Assembly: GCA_905160935.1 (NCBI GenBank)
Contig: CAJHZI010000556.1
Coordinates: 388,001 to 452,000 of the forward strand
Source: Enchytraeus crypticus
Taxonomy: Eukaryota; Annelida; Clitellata; Enchytraeida; Enchytraeidae
Direction: 5' to 3'
Length of the DNA stretch: 64,000 bases
Part shown: piece by piece, positions 10,753 through 40,722 of the stretch
Layout: each line of letters opens with the position of its first letter
Numbering within the stretch: position 1 is the first letter of the stretch
Position numbers and translations under genes: made by a program
The notes under the pieces: model-generated
Told to the model about the DNA's origin: nothing
Seen by the model: the letters and a program-made list of their open reading frames with translations, nothing else
Database searches by the model: none

Positions 10753-11842
10753 TGTAATCATCTAGATGTAATCATCAATATCTTTCCTTTAATCCAGTTT
10801 AGCTGGGGTCGGGAATTTCTAGAAATGATACACACTGAGATGAATTTTGTGAAATAAACATTGTATAATAAATTATATCGTAACTATAACAACACTACTA
10901 CTACTTAATAATAATGCTAATAAAAATCTATATTTCAATATTAAAAGTAATAATTAACAATAATAATAGGCCTAAAAGTTCATGACGTTACCATCACGCT
11001 ATTGAGACGTTCTAATAATAAGACTTAGTTCACGATCCACAACACATGACACAATATACAAAATAAATTCTAAATTTATTGCATATCGTTCTATACAGAT
11101 ACATGAGGGGCCAATATTGGCCGTCCAAAACATAATCTGTATCATTTCTTTTATCCTTCTTTTTATAATAAAAATTAGCATTATAATTGGGACTATTATA
11201 AAGAATTCTGCTTACTTAGGTGGTGGTCTCCTTATGCAATCGGTCTAATGCCAGATCCTACATATTAAGTATTTAACGACCTCTTGCTATGGACAAATGT
11301 ATTAAGTATTTACCGACCTCTTCATGCTGATAATACATTTATCAGCATCAAAATGTATCAAGTATTGATGCTGATAAATGTATTAAGTATTTAACGACTT
11401 CAGCTATTGATTAAATGTACATAGTGTGTTTCTATGTTCTAAGCAGTAGTTGAAAATTACAAGGTTGGCGAGAAGAAGTAAAAGACATGATATTGTGCTT
11501 GCGATATATCTACAGAAATACTATATTCAAGACATCTAAGACGAATATCTACACAATGTTCCATATAACAAACATACATATTACATATAACACAGCGCCG
11601 CAAATGAGCCACGTAAAATCAACTATGACGTTCAGATCTAATAAAAAAACCATAGCAACAAATCATTTAACCGCTAGTAACAAAACTCTGCTAATAGCAA
11701 ATACAACACTCCTACAAGTATATTATATATATAACGTTCTGTATGGTATAATTACAATGAACATCTAAACAACTGTCAGAAATATTTACTATCAGGTAAA
11801 ATACAAAACAATAATTACTGTAGTTAAAGTAGAGTAAAGTAA

Positions 11843-12075
11843 ACACGCATTATAGTGAATAATCAACTATGTTGATATCTATCACTCTTTAATACCACAT
11901 GTTTAATCCGTTAGGCTAATTAGACCATTTTCCGTATAGCCAGTCCAGTGAATGTCCGAGATTTTACTCTCAGATCAGCGCGGCCGGGATTCGAACCCAC
12001 GAGGGTTCAATTCACCTCAGGATTTGTCATCTAAAACTTCTTGACGTTACCCTACGCTATTTAGACATTATTAAA
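11843..12075 (-). mobile_element. tRNA-type SINE, family A
   Basis: On the minus strand it has a B-box GGGTTCGAATCCC followed by a CTGATCTGAGAGTAAAATC block, a GGACATTCACTGGAC block and a tail with CAACATAGTTGAT. This order also occurs at 27.4, 29.5, 30.1 and 43.3 kb. Confidence 0.75.
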
Positions 12076-13994
12076 TAGCGTAGGGGTAACGTCATGAAGT
12101 TTTAAATAATATATTAAAGAAGAGTATTCTCACGAACACTAGTTATTAACAGAGAACCGATTATATCATTTTCTTCATATCGTTAAAAAATTAAAAAAAT
12201 TCAGAAATGATATCTACAAGTATTAACGGCCTTCTCTAAGAACAATTAGTAAATGAACTTCTACTAGTTCATTACTAGTCCATTTACTAGTAGTTACTAG
12301 TTTTTTGTTACTAGTTCGCTAATATTAGTAATTCAGGGAACAGTTCTAAATTACTACGTTGATCTACTGATCTGATCATATACTAATAACGTCAATGCAG
12401 AGTTGCCATTGCACTTAACAATATTTTAATACTATGCACTGAATCATATCATAATATATATATATATACACATATATATCATATATCTGAATCATTCAAT
12501 CGTTACGATCCAACGATCCTCGTCTTCCTCAAATATTTGATTACATTTTACAATAAGAGCTGCAGATCAATATAAATGTTTGGACTTAAAGAATACGGTA
12601 TCTTAACCATTATGATTTATTTACCACTTGATATGCGCGTTTACGGAATGCATGATACATTTGTCATTAGTAAAAATAAGTATAATTTAATCAATAAAGA
12701 AAATAATTAATAACCCTGCGCAAATGGTATAAACAGAAATCAGATTAAGAAGTTCCACAGATTGAATGGTTAAGTTGGTAAAAATATACATATCACTACT
12801 TTGTTATTAAAAGCACATTAAGAAAACATATATTTATGTATTTCAAAAACAATTAGCTAAGCAAAATTTCTTTAATCTTTAAATAAACTGCAAAAAAGAA
12901 TACTGAAGATGACTTCTTAGAAAGATCCGTATAAATACTTTCAGATTTTAGTATTATATTGAAGAAGTTATTCCCAAAACTAGTAATACTAACCAGTAAT
13001 ACTAACAAATTACATCAGATCCGAATATTGGACAGTTGTAGATAACTAGAGAAACGTATAGCTTGACAAATGATTACATGGAAAATTTAAATAAATGAAA
13101 TAATTTTCAATTATATTTCCTTCGTCAAATTTAAAAACACGCAGTAAGAGTATATAGATCAAGCTTAATTGCAGTAGATGGGTCTTATTCTAATAAACAA
13201 ATCGCGCCATAACTCTTTGCAAAAGCATAAACATAAAATTGTAAAGTTGCTCCACTACATAAATTCAAGATTCCGGAAATAAAAATACGTAAACGACTTT
13301 GACATTTATTATAACGTATGCGTTACAAAATAATTAACAAGGACATCATATTAGATAGTAAAATTAATGTAAAATTAAGGTTCTCAAACTGAACTAATGT
13401 AAAATATTCTCAAACTGAACTAATGTTAAATATTATGACCGAAAAAATCGTTAAATAATACTTACTAAATAAACAATCATTCATTCTCCTGTAACTTCGT
13501 TCATATCCTGTACCAATTTTCTATTTTGTTTCATCTGCACTTAACGTTTCATGTTCAACATTTCATTCAAGTTACATTACAAAAAAATCTATATTGTATT
13601 CTAAGAGTGATAATTAATTAAAGGTCTCTATTGATAATGAATAATCATTCGCTGTGCTAGTTTTAGTCGGCATATTTAGTAATACTGAGGAAAAAGGAAA
13701 CTCCAAAAAAGGACTAGAGAGAGTTATTAAAATAAAAGGACTAGAGTTTTGAACTTAGACTCTACTACATCTACTACAGCAGGAAAACAGCAATACTTGG
13801 CAACATAGTCACAGCATAAGAAACAATGTAAACAACTAAGATCTATCAACACACTACAGACGACCATCGACCGGTAAAAAGCTACGACAGACAATATCTC
13901 GTATGGTTGAGTTAATGCATTAAAGTGGTAACTCTGAAATCATTACTTCCAAGAGATAATTTTTAAAAATAAACTAAATTTATACTCTCTCTTG

Positions 13995-14168
13995 CACTGC
14001 CAAGTCCAACAAACATATTCATTCTCAGAGTCTGCTTTCACACTCTTTACAGAGCACTCCATAGATAACGGGTTAATCCCGTCACAAAAGGCTATGCCTT
14101 ACTCATACCTTCTGCAGCCTAAAACTTTGTAAAAGGGCTTCTGATGTGGTTTCCCGTTGCCTTCTTCA
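13995..14168 (-). repeat. Short interspersed repeat, family D
   Basis: Contains CACTGCCAAGTCC, CATATTCATTCTCAGAGTCTG, AGAGCACTCC, GGTTTCCCGTTGCCTTC in the family order. Confidence 0.6.
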
Positions 14169-14563
14169 GTTTTTGCATTGTTGCGTCTTACGACAAGTAC
14201 AGTTAACAGTTGGTCTATTCTTAAAATTAGTACTAAACAGGCTAAATACAACAACCAATGTTTTGTTTTCTACTAGATAAAGAAATTGTTATAAATAATC
14301 GACAACATCGCAAACAAGATTTGATTTCAAAACATCAACGTGTTAATATATTATCAACTCGCGCTGAAACAATATTGCATTAACCAAATAATTTCACATC
14401 TTTCTCTCCCTATCGGCAATTCTACGCCATTTTAACAACCGACAACACGCTAAAGAACTTTTCGACTAACTGTACAACGGACCTGTAGTCACAAATTCAT
14501 TTCCTCTAAACATCGACACTCAGACTGGTCAGTAGAGGAGTTATGAAATAATCGCTATGAACA

Positions 14564-31935
<17,372 letters not shown>

Positions 31936-32574
31936 CTTGGAATGACTTAATGCTTGCTCTCAAAAAAGGCTTCTATAGATCCACTACAGCCTAATTACTC
32001 AGCATTGTGAAACCTGACTAGCAATTATCTGAAACATGTAAATGATAGTCAATTAATAACAAATTCAGCAATGTATTCGGAACACTGTAGAAATAGATCA
32101 ATGGTAGCAAGGTAATAAGGAACTTAGGAGGCTATAAGATGCTACGAAGCCCTTTGGAAGGAGAAATATATCTCATAAGCAACTGGTTTGTTCATTAAAT
32201 TGATATAAATACAAATTTTGTGACATTTGGTATATTTCAAGTATAAATTCTTATTAAATTCTTATTATTATTTTAATTATTAATTAATTTTCATTAATTA
32301 ATTTAATTAAGGCTGATATTAAGCTGATGAGCCATTTAGTGTTATTTGTCCGTGATGGTAACAAAACAATTAATAGATACAGATGGTTTTGTAGAGCTTC
32401 ATTCGGTGTGATTTGTCAGTGTAGGTAACAAAAATATTAATTGATAGAGCTGATTTTGTAGAGGGTTTTATATGTTATGTCTTTGAAAATTGCTGGGAGT
32501 TTCAGATTAGAATGTCTTTACAAGAATTATTTATATTTAATGTATTAATTTGTACTACAAATGTCAGAAAGGGC

Positions 32575-32695
32575 ATTCGGTTGGTGAGCGCCTAGGCTCT
32601 AGAAATTGCTACAAAAACTTAAATGAATGGAAAATAGTCTATTAGTATCCCGACCCTGATCAAACTGGGATTTAAGGGATGATGATGATGATGAA
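32575..32695 (-). repeat. Interspersed repeat family E
   Basis: GGCATTCGGTTGGTGAGCGC, CTAGGCTCTAGAAATTGC, ATCCCGACCCTGATCAAACT, GGGATTTAAGGGATG then (ATG)n. The mirrored copy is at 15515-15665. Confidence 0.55.
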
Positions 32696-33429
32696 TGTAT
32701 TAATATGTGCCAGTAGTTTAGCTGAGTTGGTAGCATGCTTGAGTGCACAGGCAGGTCTCTCTAATTTCATGCTTTCTTAAAGGAAATTATAATTATTTGT
32801 TGATTAATTATCTAGCAATCTGCTAAAATTATACTGTAGAAGATATAGTATAACACATAAAAAACGCTGCCACCCACTCTATAAGCGATTTAGCAATGAC
32901 CCATAAAAGTTCGAATAAGTAGCCTTCTGTCAAACTTACAAGCTACTAGCAAGGGTTTAATAATAGCTGAGAGAGGCAGCATATATGTCTAACGAACGAT
33001 CCTAACAACGATACACGAACATCTTTATGCAGAGATGCAAAATAGTGAAAATCTAGGAAAATTTGCTCCTATATCCCAAAAGAATCATAATTATCATTCC
33101 AATTTAAAATTTAAAAATAAATCGTATTCAAACGGTTGGTAAAGCAATCCTCCCACATCAATTGAATCGAACGCAACGCAAGATTAATTTCATAATTAGG
33201 CGGAATTATTATACTTTTTAGTAGCTAAATATTATGATAATTTATTTTGTATTCATGTTTACATCGCACATTAGATAGAGCATGTACTCCTGAAATCCTG
33301 GTGCCGAAATAAAAATTAATATGCTATCTTTGCAGCAACAACAAAACAGTGAAAGTACCACATGTACTGTCTTCCGTGACAATATATAATTCATCAATTT
33401 TTGCATTGAACGTACTTTCCATCCGGTTT

Positions 33430-33600
33430 AAGAAAGAAAAAAGGTGGGTTTTCAACTGCTTATGAAGCTGCTCATAATAAAGCAAAGGCCGACGTGATTC
33501 AAACGAAGACTTTCGAACATTGGATGGAAGAGAATTCCAGATCTACGGTGCATCATGCTTGCAAGAACGATTAGATAGCTTAGAGCGTTGAAAATGCTAT
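33430..33600 (-). mobile_element. CR1-like LINE remnant
   Basis: Closely matches 8995-9150 of the larger copy: AACTGCTTATGAAGCTGCTC, GTGATTCAAACGAAGACTTT, TGGATGGAAGAGAATTCCAG, CTTAGAGCGT. Corresponds to the extreme C-terminus of the LINE ORF. Confidence 0.7.
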
Positions 33601-34964
33601 ACTTTCTCCACATTTTAATACAGTCTATAAAAAAAAAAAAAAAATCACTTCTTATAAAAAGAATATAGAAATATTATTTTTGAAATTATTTTTAAATGTA
33701 ATAATTTTATGTAGCCTAGTGTTATTTTTTAACTTAATTTCCTTCTAAAACAATTTTGCCCCTCAAGAGAGGAATCACTTCCACACTTCTTCAAAAAAGT
33801 GAGCTGATAGAAAAAGTGACCGGAAACATATTAACAAGTAATTGTCTGCTAGATCAGTTGGTATATTAATTGACTATCTTGCATGATAAATTACAAATTA
33901 CAATTAATTCATTAATTATATTATTAATTATATTATTTGAGTTACAAATTTAATAGATTATACGTATAGTTCTAATAAAGATCAGAATTTGTTTTAAATT
34001 TATTTTAAAACTTTAATTGATGCATGCATGCAAAATTTTACTTAGTACGTGGAATTGATGAAATCAATTATAAGTTCATTGAACCTTAAAATGTTTGCAC
34101 AGATATAGTAAGAGCTTTAGGCCTAAATTTACTCACTGGATTATCCATTTTAAGGCCCTCAAGTAGATTTTCGTGGGGTCGCGTAAGGATTCGAACACCA
34201 ATGGCAGCTGAGTGACCCCCGACTAAATTTAAGTTTTAACTCCAAATTTTGACCATTCCTTTGTGACAAAGACATGATGACCCTCTGGCAAGTCTTCGAA
34301 CCTCCCCCTCCCCAACCAACGATCCCTTTAGAAATTTAGCAAATCTAACCCTGGACACCATGAACTGATCAATTGCCTGGTATAAGTCCAGAGACAACCG
34401 ATAACTTTGTGGTTAAATGATCCAGTCTAAAGTTTAATTATTTAAGTAAAAATTTGAAATATGGATTCTGTAATGTTATACATTTTATTGTTAGCTTTGT
34501 TATGTGCAATTATTTGATATTTTTGTAATGTTTAATAGTTGCTTTATTATGTGTCACTCTAATTGTTGTTATTGTAGTAAATAATCTGTAATACTGTTAG
34601 ATATAATTATTAACGTTGTTTTGCTTGCAACGAGTTCACAATATTCGTTGATTTAATTCGCTAAGTACATATTAAGTTGTTGATAAATTTATTAATTGCG
34701 TGATTCAGTGACTGTAGTATTCGTTGTAGGCCAAATTCATTTTTTAGTATACGTGCAAAAGATTAAGTGATCATTATATATGTGATTTAGTAGCTCATAA
34801 GAACACCGTTCGTCTTACAGGACCCAATAGAATAAATATTCAATTTCATTAATAAGTGAGTAAACCATAGTTCGCCCATTGTATAGCATTCATAAGGATA
34901 GTGTTCGGCCTTTATCAGAACTTTATAAAATACATATGTTTGTCATGTTCCTGTGTATTGTCGC

Positions 34965-35325
34965 CGGGCACTGAAGTATAGACCAACTTTAGCTGCACGT
35001 ATCGTAAGAGGCGACAAATAATAAACTGAGGAAAGCAACTGCAAACCACCTAGAAGCCATATTTTTCTCAAGATATGGGATGCATGAGCTACGGATAAGG
35101 ATTTTGTTTTGGACCTTCTTTTTGCTCGCCGGCTTTATTTTTCTCAATGGTGCAGGATGTTGTCATTAATGACTGTAGCACTCTAATTTTTGTTATTATT
35201 GTTATTATTAAGGCACAGTGTTTTGTGAAGGGTTTAACATGTTGATCTATGGAGTGCTCTCTATATGGAGCGTGAAAGCAGACTCGAGAGTATGAATATG
35301 TACCATGGATCTACCGCCTGGCAGA
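34965..35325 (+). repeat. Family D repeat split by a nested CR1-like 3' end
   Basis: Family D (opposite strand to the other copies) runs 34965 to about 35095 and resumes at about 35215. Between them, 35098-35213 is a CR1-like 3' end in plus orientation: TTTTGGACCTTCTTTTTGC, CTCGCCGGC, GACTGTAGCACTCTAAT and a (TTA)n tail. The LINE end therefore inserted after family D. Confidence 0.6.
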
Positions 35326-36103
35326 ACTCTGTAGATATATAGATATTTGCAATATTGAATGTATTCAATTGTATTCCTACTTATCTCAGGAAATTTCTTC
35401 AGGCAAACTTGAGGTGCGACTGGTGTTTCTATTTTTGAATTTTAGCCTTTAGCAAGTATACATATATGTGTGTTTATCACAAAGTTGATATCAGAGAACA
35501 CTTAGTTACCACTTAACAAATTTACCAAATAAAATGTAAGTTTACTTTTGTTTACTTTTATTGGGAACATAATGCCCGCACAAGTGTCTAATAAGTTAAT
35601 ACATTCATAAAAGACCCAGCTGGGGCCCAACATAAAAATTTATACAAATATAGACAGTTCACATTTCTGATATGTAACGAAGTAGACAGTAACAAATTCA
35701 ATATTAGCTAATTAATACTATCGAGGCAATCAGCCTAAAGCAACAAGTTAACGAATGTCAGGTGAACTCAATTGAATTAGCTCTACAATATCCAAGGAAA
35801 GCTAAATGATTGGCAAGTCTTAGCTAAAGTGAGCATTTTATTTAATGTTCGTTTAATATTATATTTAATTAAATGTTCTTTCAATTAAAGTAAAGAGTCA
35901 AACAAATTCTATAGAGATCGTTGTCAGGCCATACGTTTAATTAACTTAAGCTACTTAACAATATAATTAAACAACAGTAGTAAATTTAGTATCATTTCTT
36001 TTAATTTATATTCACTTTCTGATTATATCAAAGTTCACTGGCCTAATCCAGTTTACCAACAAGACGCAAAAAATTAAAATATTAACTGTGCATAATACAA
36101 CTT

Positions 36104-36343
36104 ATGTTTGATTGCTATTCGCACAAACAAATCGCAAAACTAGTATGTAGAACTAGGATGTTGAACTCGACTTCCAAGCGAGAAGGTATAGGCTTTAGAT
36201 TATCGACCGTTTTAGTATCTCAATATGCTCAGGACAATGATCTTTTGGCTGCGTATCTGGAGGAAAATGACCTGGTATTGAGTCAACTGGGTACAGATTT
36301 GAGGACAACGATCTTATTCATTGCAAAGCCTGGAGGTATATAA
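36104..36343 (+). CDS. Hypothetical short ORF or exon, unrecognised
   Basis: A 79-codon frame, with a downstream stretch including AAYLEENDLVLSQLG. The frame is followed by a good donor-like GAG/GTATAT at about 36335. I recognise no domain. It may be an exon of an unknown plus-strand gene or chance. Confidence 0.15.
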   Translation: MFDCYSHKQIAKLVCRTRMLNSTSKREGIGFRLSTVLVSQYAQDNDLLAAYLEENDLVLSQLGTDLRTTILFIAKPGGI

Positions 36344-36382
36344 CCTTACGATTTCCTGCCACGAGCCGGCACGACTTTTAAG

Positions 36383-36603
36383 CAGCTGCTGTTAGCGAGA
36401 AGATGTTTACATCAGCAGCTGCGCCTTGACGTCATGTCTCTGCTGGGTCTTTTCCAGTGACGGGTTTTTTAGCTTGCAGTAAACAGTTCCGCGTAGAGCT
36501 TATTTTCGACACAGCAGCTGCTATTCGATGAATGAGGGAGAGGTGGGAACAGCAGCTGTGGGGATTGCCGAGCTGTCAATGAGGAAGGGGGGTGATTCAG
36601 CTG
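36383..36603. promoter_or_regulatory. Cluster of CAGCTG E-boxes with a CRE
   Basis: Five CAGCTG hexamers (36383, 36416, 36515, 36553, 36598) and one TGACGTCA (36427-36434) within 220 bp, in a patch that is more GC-rich than its surroundings, 460 bp beyond the stop of the IER-like gene. CAGCTG is a classical bHLH site. Enhancer function is inferred. Confidence 0.35.
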
Positions 36604-36892
36604 CCACGCACAGGCAGCCCACGCCGATCGAGTATGATCATCAGGCCCATTAGTTTCGCCTGTTCCTTGAACCCGACCGTGTTGTCCTTGTTGCCGTTTG
36701 GGCTGATTTTCAGAAACGCCTAAAGACAAGGCTATTACTCTAAGGTCGATTCACACAACCTGATTCAAGTCCGGTATTTTACTGTTCCTGAATTTATACT
36801 GCGCATTGAATACAGCTGTTTTAGAATCTACGTATATTGCGCATTGATTACTGGCCTTTCAAATACTGACTTTTTAAATCCATAACTGCAGT

Positions 36893-36898
36893 TTTATT
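36893..36898 (-). terminator. Candidate polyadenylation signal of the IER-like gene
   Basis: AATAAA on the minus strand, 160 bp after the stop codon at 37059. Position fits a short 3' UTR; not confirmed by a cleavage site. Confidence 0.35.
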
Positions 36899-37058
36899 TT
36901 CGAAGAACGTTTTAAATTTGTCCCGATGATTTCAGACATTTTCGGCTACTTTAGACTTTCTATTATAATTTTTACACTTCACCAAGATTATAATTCTGAT
37001 GACATTCAGTAACACAACGCAGCAGTCTAACACTATAGCCTATTCCAACCAAAACCAT

Positions 37059-38036
37059 TTACATAGTGGCGATGAGCATACTAGAGCACGATAGACCTAG
37101 TTGTGGTGCAAAGGATTGACTATTCGAAGAGTACATTGACATATAGCAGTCACTAACGTCACTAACATCACTTTCTGAGTGATGATGAGATGTGACGACA
37201 TCATCTTCATCGCTCTCTTCATTTGAACTGTCACTATCATTACAGTCATTATCGTTATCGTTATCCAAATCAACTAGAGAATCGGTATTTACAGTTTGTG
37301 AATGGTCGTTCTCCTCCCCGGTCATCTTTTCGTAATGAGAAACAGAAGATTCTGAGCAACAATCGTCTGATATGTCCAGTTTAGCTTTCTTCTTGCTAGG
37401 TTCCTCTGTGATAGATTCAGAGCTATCGTTGTGCAATTTTTCCTCAACATTCATATCACAGTATGTATTATAGTCACTAGTACAGTCTACTATAGGAGAA
37501 TCGAGTTCATATGTTCGCCTCTTACGACTGCATCGAGATGGAGGTTGAGTTAGAGATTCTGCCTTCACAATCACAGTTACATTATCAACCTCATCCTCCT
37601 CTTCTAACTCCAACTCGGATACTTTTTGGCAATGTTCATCGTAAAACTTGCTATTTTCTAATTCGCTTAGAAATTCATCGTCGCATTTGTCACTGCTATC
37701 GATTTCGTACGAGTTTCTAGATTCGCCAAGTTCTTCGTTGGAATGAACACGAGTAACGTCCGATTCAGAAAATGACGATATATCTGTTTCCATATCTTCC
37801 ATCTCTTCCGGAAGTTCTTCCTCCAGCCTGGATGTATCAAAAGATGGGACAGCAGCTTCTGCATCCATGTCTCTCTTCCTCTTGGCCACAGTTTCCGCCA
37901 CATAGGCGTCCTTAGCCCGGAGAAGGACGCTAGCCACGTGAAGATTGCGGCAGAGGTTGATGCCGCCCTTGCGATGACGCCCGGCCATGATTTTGTTGAG
38001 TGACACAGTGATGATATGCTGAACCTCTGACGTCAT
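37059..38036 (-). CDS. Immediate early response (IER2/IER5) family protein
   Basis: A 325-aa intronless ORF. Residues 1-50 match the conserved IER N-terminal domain: EVQHIITVSLNKI, then the RKGGINLCRNLHVASVLLRA core and AYVAE. Human IER5 is of similar length and also intronless. The rest is low-complexity, Glu/Asp/Ser-rich and probably disordered, with basic clusters KRKR (52-55), RKRR (171-174) and KKKAK (215-219) that look like nuclear localisation signals. IER proteins are growth-factor- and stress-induced nuclear regulators linked to PP2A and transcriptional control; the invertebrate role is inferred. The Met start is supported by the IER domain beginning within five residues of it. A TGACGTCA CRE overlaps the initiator codon, fitting immediate-early control. 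Which vertebrate paralogue it corresponds to cannot be decided. Confidence 0.85.
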   Translation of the reverse strand: MTSEVQHIITVSLNKIMAGRHRKGGINLCRNLHVASVLLRAKDAYVAETVAKRKRDMDAEAAVPSFDTSRLEEELPEEMEDMETDISSFSESDVTRVHSNEELGESRNSYEIDSSDKCDDEFLSELENSKFYDEHCQKVSELELEEEDEVDNVTVIVKAESLTQPPSRCSRKRRTYELDSPIVDCTSDYNTYCDMNVEEKLHNDSSESITEEPSKKKAKLDISDDCCSESSVSHYEKMTGEENDHSQTVNTDSLVDLDNDNDNDCNDSDSSNEESDEDDVVTSHHHSESDVSDVSDCYMSMYSSNSQSFAPQLGLSCSSMLIATM

Positions 38037-38470
38037 GCTTATGTAATAAGTTATCCGCCAATAGCAAACTTCGACAATAAACTAAATTGTATCTTGATAT
38101 TAAATATACTTTTCAGTCTAGTTTGTAATGTTAGAATAACGGTTTGAATTTACGATAATATATTTGATCGCTTTTATTTTAGCTACACTCTCTTTAGAGT
38201 ACTAGAAAATGCTCACGTATTCTAGACTATCTAGAGCTCTGTAGTAACACGAGATAGTCCACGTCCGACGATTTCACAGAACAGTATAAACAAGAAACGA
38301 TTCAGCAGAAACCTTTAAAGATCACTCCACCCCTGTTTACTCGAGGACACGGCGCACACGTGGCGGGGGGGGGCTGATTCTCATTTACGCACTTGCTGTG
38401 TTGACGCAATCATCAGCAGCTTCACTGCTGCTAGCCGCAGTATAATTTTTCCACTCACAATCGTAAACTT
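38028..38470 (-). promoter_or_regulatory. Putative promoter region of the IER-like gene
   Basis: Upstream of the ATG: TGACGTCA at 38028-38035, an ATTGG (inverted CCAAT) near 38057, CACGTG at 38357-38362 in a GC-rich patch with a G-run, and TTGACGCAATC near 38401. No consensus CArG box was found. The transcription start is not defined. Confidence 0.35.
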
Positions 38471-40390
38471 TAAGAACTGCTTCAGTCTAAGGTCATTGGT
38501 TTTCGTTGTTGTTGTTGTGTACTTTCGAGAATGCAAAGGATGACTACATGTAATTTAAAAGTTTCAATTGAAAATAAAATATCAACGTTCCAGAGGATGT
38601 ATGCATCTCACAAAGCCTCAAGAGAACCCGAGTTACAGAAGATTAACGTCTGACGATGATATCGTCTGACGATGATATCTCCATGTTTAACTCATTAGGT
38701 TATAAGAAGTTATAACCGTAGAAATTTTGTTAAAATGCAAAATGTCTTAAATCATCAAGTTACGAATCACAATCGTAAATCAGCTTTCGCATTTGATCCA
38801 ATTCACCAAGAAAACACACTTCTATAAATTTATCATAGAAAAAGATTTACATAAAGAAAGTATTTAAGTGATAGCAAGAGCGCAACGTATTTTTGTTCTA
38901 TTAATCAAACTCTCTCAAACTAGTTCTAATTTATAAATATATTAGAAATTTTAAATGATGTAAATGTATTTTAATAACAGTCGAAGAGTTAATTGTTTCT
39001 CAAATTAGCATATGCTGCCTCTAGATGGGAAAGAAATTCGTTAGATTGGCATCGCTTAACTAGAAAGACAGAGTAAAATGAACCCAGTTAGACTTCAAAA
39101 GTCAGCGACAAACTGAGTCGAAATTTACATTCAGAAACGAGGCAACGATTTCTACGGTATGCAGTTATCTTTATGAAAGTTGGAAAATTCTATCAATTTT
39201 TCCGGGTACTTTACCAATACAAGAATGTATTATTCTATTAGATTTCTAAAATTCAATTTTTTGTTTTGTTTTAGAAAAAGTGCTTTTGTCATAGCAACAT
39301 GCAAACTGGATGGCGCATATGTTGTGTAAGTGCGCATAAACACTGACTCAGCTTTATTGCATGCAATCCGAAGTTGCATATCACGATACCAGTCTATGCC
39401 ACTAATAAGAGGCCACTGATGCAAAAACTGATGCATAGAATTGCAAACTGGTTTGAAATTCGTAATAAGGACAACTTACACATTTAAAATGCCTCGGCAA
39501 ATAAACATGTGCATTCTTTAAAATGAGCTGCGTTTGTGATTAATTTCAATCACAATAAACCATATTTCGTCAAATTACCCCTGTATGTCTTCATTCTGCA
39601 TCTGCATCAGCATCATAATCTTCTTCTTCTTCTTCACAGTATAACTAGGGTAGGAATACGAATAGACCCCTGTTCCTCTCCGTCCCATACCATATCAGCA
39701 GGTAGATTGTAGTGTGTTTAATGTCAAGGTTCAGAAGCACAAGGCTTCTCTTCAAGACGACTCGATAAACTCGAGCTACCGACACAAAGATTAAGATAGC
39801 AGTAATTTACTGGCAAGTCACTGGATTGTAACTAACCATGCAGTAACTAGAAGTGCTAGATACCGTACCATACCATATCAGCAGTCAAGTCCACAATTTT
39901 GTGTATGGCTTTATTCTACATATTTATTCCTTAAACCACTGCGGCAGAGCTAGACCCATGTGAAATGCTTTAGAAAAGAGTTCCATTCACCGATATTGCA
40001 GGAACTTTTCAGGCATTATGACACGTACATAATTCAAGGCGCGTCAGTTACAAAATTTGACAAAAGAGAATAACAATTATATAAAAGAATATCAAAAGTC
40101 ACCATTGACAAGGATGAAGCATATTGACACACCCAAGTAGAAATATATTTTAAAATTAATTTCAATTAGGCTTACGTGCTAGGAATAATTATAATGCGCA
40201 TTTATTCTGGTTCTCTTTTTATATAATAAGATTATGTTCCGTAAGTAGCCTATATTAAGTATCATTAATCAAATGTTAGAAAATATTAAGCTAGCATATT
40301 TTGTCAAGTTCCCTCTCTAAAAGAATTGTGCAAATTTAATCAGCCTATAAACAAAATAACAAAAATATACAGATCTAATCAAAAGGTGTT

Positions 40391-40397
<7 letters not shown>

Positions 40398-40470
<73 letters not shown>
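40398..40470. repeat. (TA)n microsatellite
   Basis: About 36 TA units. Confidence 0.95.
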
Positions 40471-40475
<5 letters not shown>

Positions 40476-40656
40476 TAATGTTTATCATTTTGTCACTCAG
40501 TAGGGGGCCTACTTATACTGCAATTTTTTAAATTCTTACAAATTGTAACTATTTAATGTGTCAACTGTAATGTGTCAAATAATCGAATGCAATTTAAAAA
40601 TTGACCAACTTCTATACATACACAAATCATTTGATATGTTTTATTATTTTTGGAAT

Positions 40657-40722
40657 ATGTAAGCGGAATATGTAAGCGGAATATGTAAGCGGAATATGTA
40701 AGCGGAATAAGTAAGCGGAATG
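40657..40722. repeat. 13-bp tandem repeat
   Basis: Five copies of GGAATATGTAAGC, the last with one change. Confidence 0.9.

Larger units (their letters stand above)
10753..14563. other. AT-rich non-coding region downstream of dynamin
   Basis: No protein similarity. Contains a fragment of SINE family A (10973-11012, minus), a fuller copy (11843-12075), a family D copy (13995-14168) and an imperfect repeat around 11270-11400 involving TATTAAGTATTTAACGAC. The dynamin 3' UTR must lie at its right end, but I found no convincing minus-strand AATAAA within 500 bp of the stop. Confidence 0.5.
31936..34960. other. Region upstream of dynamin: non-coding
   Basis: The dynamin promoter and any 5' UTR exon must lie here, but I saw no clear TATA box or initiator. 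Contains family E (32575-32695, minus), a CR1-like LINE remnant (33430-33600), an A-run at 33630, and otherwise AT-rich DNA without coding signal. Confidence 0.45.

Noticed and set aside
11960-12010. tRNA-like B box in SINE A and B copies
   Set aside because: There is no cloverleaf with paired acceptor and anticodon stems; these are tRNA-derived SINEs, not tRNA genes.
36469-36729. 86-codon minus ORF downstream of the IER-like gene
   Set aside because: No domain recognised; it overlies the CAGCTG cluster and is more likely open because of GC-rich composition.
37511-37903. ORFs overlapping the IER-like gene in other frames
   Set aside because: Shadows of a strongly supported coding frame on the minus strand.
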